Shown: piece after piece, positions 58,244 through 64,000 of the stretch
Position numbering within the stretch: the first letter of the stretch is position 1
Layout: every line of letters begins with the position of its first letter
Assembly: GCF_030548175.1 (NCBI RefSeq)
Contig: NZ_JAUORX010000002.1
Location: 62,001 to 126,000 of the forward strand
Length of the DNA stretch: 64,000 nt
Reading direction: 5' to 3'
From: Cognatishimia sp. 1_MG-2023
GTDB lineage: Bacteria > Pseudomonadota > Alphaproteobacteria > Rhodobacterales > Rhodobacteraceae
Translations under genes and position numbers: made by a program
Notes under the pieces: generated by a model
What the model was told of the DNA's origin: nothing
Database searches by the model: none
The model's input: the letters and a program-made list of their open reading frames with translations, nothing else

Positions 58244-58265
58244 CGTGTTTCCTATAGGAAACACG
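58244..58265. promoter_or_regulatory. 22-bp perfect palindrome centred on TATA, upstream of sdaA
   Basis: The inner 20 bases are GTGTTTCCTATAGGAAACAC, with one further C/G pair outside. The first base is 32 from the sdaA start codon and about 180 from rpiA. Size and position fit an operator for a dimeric regulator of sdaA. Confidence 0.6.
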
Positions 58266-58447
58266 TGTAACGGTGCAAGAGCAAGAACATAAGCGACATA
58301 TCTTGATCTATTTCGGGCAGGGTTCGAAAGAAATAGGCGTCCTATTGACGATAACTCATTGTACGTTTGCACTTTGTATAAATGCCCCTCGCGCCGCGCT
58401 GATAACTTTCATATAACCCCTGAAACTGGAATTTACGGAGTCGCCCT

Positions 58448-59236
58448 ATGCCCTCAGACCTGTCACCGATTGATAAGGCCAAATTTGTTGCTGCAAAGAA
58501 AGCTGTAGAATTCGTCGAAGACGGTATGCGGGTCGGTTTGGGTACCGGATCGACAGCAGCATGGATGGTTCGTTGTCTTGGTGAATTGGTCCGTGAAGAA
58601 GGGCTGAAAATCCGAGGTGTTCCTACATCGACACGTACGGCTCAATTGGCTCGCGATGTTGGTATCGAGGTTATCAGCCTGGATGCCGCGAAATGGCTTG
58701 ATCTAACGATTGACGGCGCAGATGAATTTGACGCCGATTTGAATTTGATCAAAGGCGGCGGCGGCGCTTTGTTACAAGAAAAGATCGTAGCGACCGCATC
58801 TGACCAGATGATTGTGATTTCCGATGTGAGCAAAGAAGTTGAAACACTTGGCGCCTTTCCGTTGCCTGTCGAAGTCATCCCATTCGGATGGCAGACAACA
58901 CAGGCTTTGATCGAAGAAACACTTGTATCTATGGACGTCATGGGACGCTCAGCATCCTTACGTATGAACGGTGATAGCCCGTTTGTGACGGACGAAGGCA
59001 ATCACATCCTTGACCTGCATCTAAAGCGGATTGGTGACTCGCGTCAAATGGCTATGATTTTGAATCAGATGCCAGGCGTTGTCGAAAATGGCCTATTTAT
59101 CGACATATGTGACAGAGTTGTGATCGGTTATGGGGATGGTAAGGTCGAGGTTCGAGACATAAATGCGGGAACTATTGAGGAGAACATGGTCGATTTCGTC
59201 GAAAACGATAATCTCTTCACAGATCTGACAGATTGA
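58448..59236 (+). CDS. rpiA: Ribose-5-phosphate isomerase A
   Basis: 262 residues, GGAG 6-8 bases before the ATG. Motifs: GLGTGSTAAWMVRCLGEL (phosphate loop), DLTIDGADEFDADLNLIKGGGGALLQEKIVA with the catalytic Asp/Lys, and SKEVETLGAFPLPVEVIPFGW. It interconverts ribose 5-phosphate and ribulose 5-phosphate. The stop overlaps a possible TTG start in the next frame, and gor follows from ATG 59245, 8 bases after the stop. Confidence 0.95.
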   Translation: MPSDLSPIDKAKFVAAKKAVEFVEDGMRVGLGTGSTAAWMVRCLGELVREEGLKIRGVPTSTRTAQLARDVGIEVISLDAAKWLDLTIDGADEFDADLNLIKGGGGALLQEKIVATASDQMIVISDVSKEVETLGAFPLPVEVIPFGWQTTQALIEETLVSMDVMGRSASLRMNGDSPFVTDEGNHILDLHLKRIGDSRQMAMILNQMPGVVENGLFIDICDRVVIGYGDGKVEVRDINAGTIEENMVDFVENDNLFTDLTD

Positions 59237-59244
59237 GAGCACTA

Positions 59245-60600
59245 ATGGACTTTGATTTTGATTTATTCGTCATCGGTGGCGGTTCAGGCGGCGTACGTGC
59301 TGCGCGTGTGGCTGCACAAGAAGGCGCTAAAGTCGCCCTTGCTGAAGAAGATCGGTATGGCGGTACTTGTGTTATCCGTGGCTGTGTCCCAAAGAAACTG
59401 ATGGTTTTTGCCAGCGAATATGGTGGAATGGTTGAAGATGCGCAGGCCTATGGTTGGGATATTCAACCTGGTGCATTCAATTGGAAAACCTTCCAAGGCA
59501 AAATGTATGCGGAACTTGACCGGCTAGAAAATATCTACCGGGGTATTCTAAAGAATAATAATGTTGAGACCTTCGACCAACGCGCGACCGTAGCAGATGC
59601 ACATACTGTGCGACTAGCGGATGGTACGGAAAAGACTGCGAAACACATTCTTATCGCTGTTGGTGGTCGCCCGACAAAGCCTGAAATCGAAGGCATTGAT
59701 CTCGCGATTACCTCCAATGACATTTTCCATTTGGACGCCTTGCCTGAATCAATTTTGATTGTGGGCGGCGGCTATATTGCCAGTGAATTCGCAGGCATCA
59801 TGAATGGTATGGGTGTGAAAACCACACAATTCTATCGTGGTGAACAGATCCTTCGTGGTTTCGACGATGAAGCCCGGACGCATGTTGCCAACGAAATGAT
59901 TGAGCGTGGCGTTGACCTTCGTCTGAATACGAATGCTGTTAAGCTTGAAAAAGACGGATCTCAAGTTCGCGTAACAGATACAAATGGCGATACTCAGCTG
60001 TTTGATAAAGTCATGTTTGCAACGGGGCGCGCACCAAACACCGATGGTCTTGGATTAGAGGCGTTGGGTGTTGAACTTGGTCGCAAGCGTGAAATCATCG
60101 TTTCCGAATACAGCCAGACGGGTGTCCCTTCGATTTATGCTGTAGGTGATGTGACCGATCGTGCAAATTTGACACCTGTTGCAATTCGCGAAGGCATGGC
60201 CTTTGTCGAGACTGTATTCAAGGGCAATCCGACGAAACCAGATCATGATTTGATCCCAACGGCGATCTTTACTCAGCCGGAAATGGGGACTGTTGGCCTG
60301 TCTGAAGAAGAAGCCAAAGCGCTGGGCCCAATCGAAGTTTACGCAACTTCATTTAAACCCATGCAGCAAAGTTTTGCTGGGCGCAGTGAAAAAGTCTTTA
60401 TGAAGTTGGTTGTCAGTCAAGCGAACCGCAAGGTTCTAGGATGCCATATCGTGGCACCAGGAGCCGGCGAAATGATCCAGCTTGCGGGTATTGCGGTTAA
60501 AATGGGCGCTACCAAAGAAGATTTCGACAGGACGGTTGCGGTTCACCCTACGATGTCCGAAGAATTGGTTACAATGAAAACACCGACCCGTACGGGTTGA
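59245..60600 (+). CDS. gor: Glutathione-disulfide reductase
   Basis: 451 residues from ATG 59245 (GAGAG upstream). FAD loop LFVIGGGSGGVRAARVAAQ, redox-active GGTCVIRGCVPKK with C42 and C47, NADP loop ILIVGGGYIASEFAGIMNGMG, FAD contact SIYAVGDVTDRANLTPVAI, and the C-terminal catalytic AVHPTMSEELVTM. Plant/alphaproteobacterial type glutathione reductase, reducing GSSG with NADPH. Operon with rpiA, which supplies the pentose phosphate pathway that makes NADPH. Confidence 0.93.
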   Translation: MDFDFDLFVIGGGSGGVRAARVAAQEGAKVALAEEDRYGGTCVIRGCVPKKLMVFASEYGGMVEDAQAYGWDIQPGAFNWKTFQGKMYAELDRLENIYRGILKNNNVETFDQRATVADAHTVRLADGTEKTAKHILIAVGGRPTKPEIEGIDLAITSNDIFHLDALPESILIVGGGYIASEFAGIMNGMGVKTTQFYRGEQILRGFDDEARTHVANEMIERGVDLRLNTNAVKLEKDGSQVRVTDTNGDTQLFDKVMFATGRAPNTDGLGLEALGVELGRKREIIVSEYSQTGVPSIYAVGDVTDRANLTPVAIREGMAFVETVFKGNPTKPDHDLIPTAIFTQPEMGTVGLSEEEAKALGPIEVYATSFKPMQQSFAGRSEKVFMKLVVSQANRKVLGCHIVAPGAGEMIQLAGIAVKMGATKEDFDRTVAVHPTMSEELVTMKTPTRTG

Positions 60601-60665
60601 TTTTCTTCACGCACCACACAGGTTAGTGTGGTGCGTAATTGAATTACGGAAGGGGATATTCCTTT

Positions 60666-61796
60666 ATGGCAGGCAATAGTGGCGGTCCTTGGGGCGGCGG
60701 CGGAAATCAGGGCGGCGGCGACGATCGCGGCAAAAATGGCGGTGGCCGTGGTCCTAAGGACGACGGCCCTCAGATCCCTGACATTGATGATCTTATGAAA
60801 AAGGGTCAAGACCAGCTGCGCGTTTTGATGGGTGGTCGCGATGGCGGCGGTCGATCTGGTGGCGGTGGCCGTTCTGGCGGTGGTCAGGGGCCAAACATCG
60901 GCAAAGGAACAATAGGTCTTGGCGTTTTGGCTGCTGTCGTGCTTTGGGGCATGGCCAGCTTTTATACAGTTAAGCCCGAAGAACAATCTGTTGAGCTATT
61001 CCTTGGCGAATACTCAGCGACAGGCAATCCAGGCCTAAACTTTGCGCCGTGGCCATTGGTCACTGCAGAGGTTATTCCAGTGACACGTGAACAGATCGAA
61101 GACATTGGCGTTGGCGCCCGTGGGTCTGACGCGGGTCTGATGCTGACTGGTGACGAGAACATTGTTGATATTGATTTCCAAGTTGTTTGGAACATCAATG
61201 ATCCTGCTCAATTCCTCTTCAACTTGCGCGATGCACAGCTGACTATTCGTGCTGTGTCTGAATCGGCTATGCGCGAAATTATTGCGCAGTCTGATCTTGC
61301 GCCGATCTTGAACCGTGATCGTGCGTCCATTGCGGACCGTTTGAAAGATCTTATCCAGTTCACGCTAGATTCCTATAACTCTGGCGTAAACATCGTCCGT
61401 GTTAACTTTGACAAAGCTGACCCGCCCACACAGGTCATCGATGCATTCCGTGACGTTCAAGCCGCCGAGCAGGAACGTGACCGGACGCAAAAAGAAGCTG
61501 ACGCTTATGCAAACGCCCGCCTAGCTGGTGCGCGTGGTGAAGCCGCTCAGATTCTGGAAGAAGCTGAAGGGTACCGTGCTCAGGTTGTGAACCAAGCTGA
61601 AGGTGAAGCGAGCCGTTTCACTGCTGTCTTGAATGAATATCGCAAGGCACCTGAAGTGACGCGTAAGCGTCTATATCTGGAAACCATGGAAGAGGTTCTA
61701 GGTCGTGTTGATAAAGTCATCATTGATGAGCAGCAATCAGGCCAAGGTGTTGTGCCTTATCTGCCGCTGAATGAATTGAAGAAGGGGAGCAACTAA
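60666..61796 (+). CDS. hflK: FtsH protease regulator HflK
   Basis: 376 residues from ATG 60666 (GGAAGGGG upstream). Glycine-rich N-terminal tail (GGPWGGGGNQGGGDDRG, then another near 60-80), one membrane segment (GTIGLGVLAAVVLWGMASFYTV), and an SPFH domain (EQSVELFLGEY, VDIDFQVVWNINDPAQFLF, VSESAMREIIAQSDLAPILNRDR, RVNFDKADPPTQVIDAFRDVQAAEQERDRTQKEADAYAN). With HflC it caps FtsH in the inner membrane. The stop shares one base with the hflC ATG. Confidence 0.93.
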   Translation: MAGNSGGPWGGGGNQGGGDDRGKNGGGRGPKDDGPQIPDIDDLMKKGQDQLRVLMGGRDGGGRSGGGGRSGGGQGPNIGKGTIGLGVLAAVVLWGMASFYTVKPEEQSVELFLGEYSATGNPGLNFAPWPLVTAEVIPVTREQIEDIGVGARGSDAGLMLTGDENIVDIDFQVVWNINDPAQFLFNLRDAQLTIRAVSESAMREIIAQSDLAPILNRDRASIADRLKDLIQFTLDSYNSGVNIVRVNFDKADPPTQVIDAFRDVQAAEQERDRTQKEADAYANARLAGARGEAAQILEEAEGYRAQVVNQAEGEASRFTAVLNEYRKAPEVTRKRLYLETMEEVLGRVDKVIIDEQQSGQGVVPYLPLNELKKGSN

Positions 61797-62668
61797 TGAA
61801 CCGTTCTATGCCTCTACTTGTGCTTCTCGTCGTCGCGATTGCCGCGCTTTTGTCTTCGGTATTTATCGTAGACGAACGTGAAAAGGCTTTGGTTCTTCAG
61901 TTTGGCCGTGTTGTTGCGGTTAAGGAAGATCCAGGCTTGGCGTTCAAAATTCCGCTCATTCAAGAAGTAGTCACATATGACGACCGCATCTTGTCACGAG
62001 ATGTGGACCCACTCGAAGTCACCCCGTTGGATGATCGTCGTATCGTTGTTGACGCTTTTGCACGGTACCGGATTGTGGACGTTAACCAGTTCCGTCAAGC
62101 GGTTGGTTCTGGCGGTGAAGCAACAGCTGCACGTCGTCTTGATTCCATCCTGCGGGCGGAAACACGGGAAGTGCTTGGTTCTGTGTCATCTAATGACATC
62201 CTAAGCTCTGATCGTGCTGCGTTAATGTTGCGCATTCGGAACGCCGCCATCATCGAAGCTCGTGGTCTTGGCCTTGAGATCGTTGACGTGCGTCTGAAAC
62301 GCACTGACTTGCCGCGTGAAAACTTGGACGCGACTTTCGGCCGTATGCGTGCAGAACGTGAACGCGAAGCAACGGACGAACGCGCCCGTGGCCAAGAGGC
62401 CGCACAACGCATCCGTGCTCAAGCCGACCGTACAGTGGTTGAGCTTGTGTCCGATGCAAAACGTCAGTCTGAGATCATTCGTGGTGAAGCTGATGCGGAG
62501 CGAAACTCTGTTTTCGCTGAAGCATATGGTGCGGATCAGGAATTCTTCCGGTTCTACCGCTCGCTTGCAGCGTACCGTGGTGCATTGAAGTCAGATAATT
62601 CGACTATGGTGATGTCACCAGACAGCGAATTCTTTGAATACCTGAAATCAGACACTGGGGCACAATGA
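61796..62668 (+). CDS. hflC: FtsH protease regulator HflC
   Basis: 290 residues, one N-terminal membrane segment (PLLVLLVVAIAALLSSVFIV) and an SPFH domain: EKALVLQFGRVVAVKEDPGLAFKIPLIQEVVTYDDRILSRDVDPLEVTPLDDRRIVVDAFARYRI in outline, then a long helical ERAREATDERARGQEAAQRIRAQADR-type region. Partner of HflK. The stop overlaps the DUF2065 start by 4 bases. Confidence 0.94.
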   Translation: MNRSMPLLVLLVVAIAALLSSVFIVDEREKALVLQFGRVVAVKEDPGLAFKIPLIQEVVTYDDRILSRDVDPLEVTPLDDRRIVVDAFARYRIVDVNQFRQAVGSGGEATAARRLDSILRAETREVLGSVSSNDILSSDRAALMLRIRNAAIIEARGLGLEIVDVRLKRTDLPRENLDATFGRMRAEREREATDERARGQEAAQRIRAQADRTVVELVSDAKRQSEIIRGEADAERNSVFAEAYGADQEFFRFYRSLAAYRGALKSDNSTMVMSPDSEFFEYLKSDTGAQ

Positions 62669-62862
62669 TCGCGACCGCGTTTCTTGCTCTAGGAATTATA
62701 CTGATCTTTGAGGGGCTGGCCTATGCGCTGGCCCCTTCGCTTATTGAAGAGCTGTTAAAGTCGCTCAAATCTCTGACGTTGAAAAAGCGTCGCGCATTCG
62801 GCGCACTCGCATGCGGTCTAGGTATCGTAATGGTTTTGGTTGCACAGATAATTGGTGCTTAG
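62665..62862 (+). CDS. DUF2065 small membrane protein
   Basis: 65 residues with two membrane segments (ATAFLALGIILIFEGLAYALAP and GALACGLGIVMVLVAQIIG). It matches DUF2065, the small protein that follows hflC in many proteobacteria; function unknown. ATGA overlap with hflC; its stop overlaps the convergent gene's stop by 4 bases. Confidence 0.88.
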   Translation: MIATAFLALGIILIFEGLAYALAPSLIEELLKSLKSLTLKKRRAFGALACGLGIVMVLVAQIIGA

Positions 62863-63182
62863 AGATAGCCACTTTGGCTTGTACGCCGTTCTGCATCTGA
62901 AAAGTCTAGCCGTACAATGTTTTCAGATGAATTAGGTGTTTCTGCAATGGCAATCGCTGCGCGCTCTAGATGCTTTAAGACCTCTAATTGGCCCTTATCT
63001 TTTGCGTCGCTAATGAGCATGGGCAGAATTGTTTCCAAACTATCTGTTTGCTCGGTGGTTTTGCCATAAAGTTCATCTACGGCTTTTTGCGTTAGAACAA
63101 AGTGGGCCTGCAAAACCGGGAAATGACAGTATTGTGCCAGTTCCGTCATTTCGCCAATTTTCTTAGAAAACCAACTATGCAT
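62859..63182 (-). CDS. Hypothetical 107-residue protein
   Basis: ATG 63182 with a strong AGGAGGT 6-8 bases upstream. The protein is soluble and helical (HSWFSKKIGEMTELAQYCHFPVLQAHFVLTQKAVDELYG, then LEVLKHLERAAIAIAETPNSSENIVRLDF) with no motif I know. It is on the opposite strand between DUF2065 and the DegP gene, a place that is usually tight in this cluster, and it and its upstream region are more AT-rich than the neighbours. It may be an insertion. Confidence 0.7.
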   Translation of the reverse strand: MHSWFSKKIGEMTELAQYCHFPVLQAHFVLTQKAVDELYGKTTEQTDSLETILPMLISDAKDKGQLEVLKHLERAAIAIAETPNSSENIVRLDFSDAERRTSQSGYL

Positions 63183-63298
63183 GAGACTACCTCCTAAATT
63201 TGGAAACGGGTATAAAATTGTGGGCAATAACTCCAAAAATCAAAAGTCTTAAAATGATCCTTCACGAAAGATTTAGTCAAAGCAACCAGAACTTAGTT

Positions 63299-63320
63299 AA
63301 GGTAGTGATTTCACTACCTT
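63299..63320. repeat. Perfect 10-bp inverted repeat AAGGTAGTGA-TT-TCACTACCTT
   Basis: As RNA it would form a 9-bp stem with loop ATTT, followed by TTCATG in the + direction. Either a weak terminator or an operator; there is no adjacent + strand gene end that needs it. Confidence 0.45.
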
Positions 63321-63449
63321 TTCATGAGCTTTTCGGAAAATTCAATTTCTTTTTGGAACCGGTTGTCTCAGTATGGCCAGGTAGCTTGATAAAATTTATT
63401 CTGACACCTCACGGTTTCATCACAACCAATTGAAACTTTCTTCCTAATG

Positions 63450-63477
63450 TTGTGACGGGCAAGATACGCCCTATGTT
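63450..63477 (+). promoter_or_regulatory. Possible promoter of the DegP gene
   Basis: TTGTGA and TATGTT are separated by 16 bases, 65 bases before the GTG start. This is the best sigma-70-like pair in the region; inference only. Confidence 0.35.
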
Positions 63478-63541
63478 AGAAAGAGACGTCGTGCGTCGGG
63501 GGTACGATGACCAGAGGAACACATATCAAAGGAGTTTACGG

Positions 63542-64000
63542 GTGAAACCAACCGCCGTTTCCGTTCCAGTTATTTCGATAGGCCAGATACGCGCCATTTG
63601 GCTGTCAGCTTTGGCCATCATGTTGCTTTTGGCTCAGGCCATTTCCGCGCAGGCCCGGCCAGACAGTTTTGCTGAACTTGCCGAGCAGGTCAGCCCCGCT
63701 GTTGTGAACATTACAACATCTACTGTGGTCGCCGGTCGTACCGGTCCACGCGGAGTTGTTCCAGAAGGCAGCCCCTTTGAAGACTTTTTTAGAGAGTTTC
63801 AAGATCGCCAAGGCGACGGCGAATCTGACCGACCTCGTCGCAGTTCAGCGCTTGGTTCAGGTTTCGTGATTTCTGAAGACGGTTTCGTTGTGACGAACAA
63901 TCACGTTATTGATGGTGCCGATGAAATCTTAATTGAATTCTTCTCTGGCGAAGAACTTCCTGCTGTTGTGGTTGGTAAAGATCCAAACACTGATATTGCG
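63542..64000 (+). CDS. DegP/DegQ-type periplasmic serine endoprotease, N-terminal part, cut by the window end
   Basis: The first 153 residues from GTG 63542 (AAAGGAG 7 bases upstream). Signal sequence with a hydrophobic core (WLSALAIMLLLAQAISAQA, residues 20-38), then FAELAEQVSPAVVNITTSTVV, the flexible LA loop region (PRGVVPEGSPFEDFFREFQDRQ), and the start of the protease domain: ALGSGFVISEDGFVVTNNHVIDGADEI with catalytic H121. Asp, Ser and PDZ domains would lie beyond the window. It degrades or holds misfolded envelope proteins. In relatives it follows hflKC; here a reverse-strand gene intervenes. Confidence 0.9.
   Translation, partial: MKPTAVSVPVISIGQIRAIWLSALAIMLLLAQAISAQARPDSFAELAEQVSPAVVNITTSTVVAGRTGPRGVVPEGSPFEDFFREFQDRQGDGESDRPRRSSALGSGFVISEDGFVVTNNHVIDGADEILIEFFSGEELPAVVVGKDPNTDIA

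Larger units (their letters stand above)
63183..63541. other. AT-rich gene-free stretch before degP
   Basis: 359 bases. It contains a perfect inverted repeat at 63299-63320 and a possible promoter at 63450-63477. A 77-residue frame at 63200-63433 looks like chance: no ribosome site and unnatural composition. Confidence 0.6.

Noticed and set aside
63200-63433. 77-residue + strand frame before degP
   Set aside because: AT-rich, no Shine-Dalgarno, contains the inverted repeat and unnatural composition; more likely intergenic.

Overview
The window looks like a chromosomal segment of a marine alphaproteobacterium of the Roseobacter group (Rhodobacteraceae sensu lato). This is inferred from family and neighbourhood patterns: small heat-shock protein plus DUF1150, trxB divergent from an Lrp regulator, lgt-midA-pgeF overlapping by ATGA junctions, a ybjN/proC/csaA neighbourhood, hflK-hflC-DUF2065-degP, a fused sulfate adenylyltransferase/APS kinase, phosphatidylcholine synthase and a complete-looking Tad core. 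Genus cannot be fixed from the sequence. I saw no rRNA, tRNA, CRISPR array, insertion sequence or prophage.

Region 1 (1-12.3 kb). The end of a glycerol-type ABC transporter (glpQ tail, DUF2160) is followed by a BlaI repressor and a membrane M56 (BlaR1-like) peptidase. Then comes the most unusual block: a secreted 1193-residue protein with a beta-helix-like first half, and a secreted 1473-residue protein with coiled coil, glycine-rich linker, two different tandem repeats and a C-terminal protein-kinase-like domain. A secreted lipase-like hydrolase and an orphan phnM follow with short gaps or overlaps. All run on the + strand.

Region 2 (12.3-26.5 kb) is mostly housekeeping: purEK, DUF465, hsp20-DUF1150, a sat/cysC gene whose frame continues into an N-terminal winged-helix regulator domain, trxB, lrp, a TetR/flavodoxin-fold pair with three operator copies, pgeF-midA-lgt, ubiK, a BCCT transporter and ybjN. 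A cluster of DnaA-box-like sites precedes ybjN.

Region 3 (26.5-43.4 kb). A compact NgoMIV-type restriction-modification pair sits in reverse orientation between ybjN and proC. After it come csaA, a hydroxyacid dehydrogenase, several small regulators, a DsbA-like protein, tdk, a conserved HTH-like protein, truA, a ycjX-GNAT-ycjF operon, a truncated haemoglobin, ileS, an alkyltransferase and pcs.

Region 4 (43.4-56.8 kb) is a Tad/Flp pilus locus on the - strand. It has two Flp-like pilins, CpaB, the secretin CpaC, an OmpA-like lipoprotein, CpaE, CpaF, TadB, TadC, two TPR lipoproteins, a prepilin peptidase and an associated AAA ATPase; a divergent lytic transglycosylase flanks it. TadE/F/G-type minor pilins are not in the window.

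Region 5 (56.8-64 kb) holds sdaA, rpiA, gor, hflK, hflC, DUF2065, an unplaced small protein and the start of a DegP-type protease that runs off the end.
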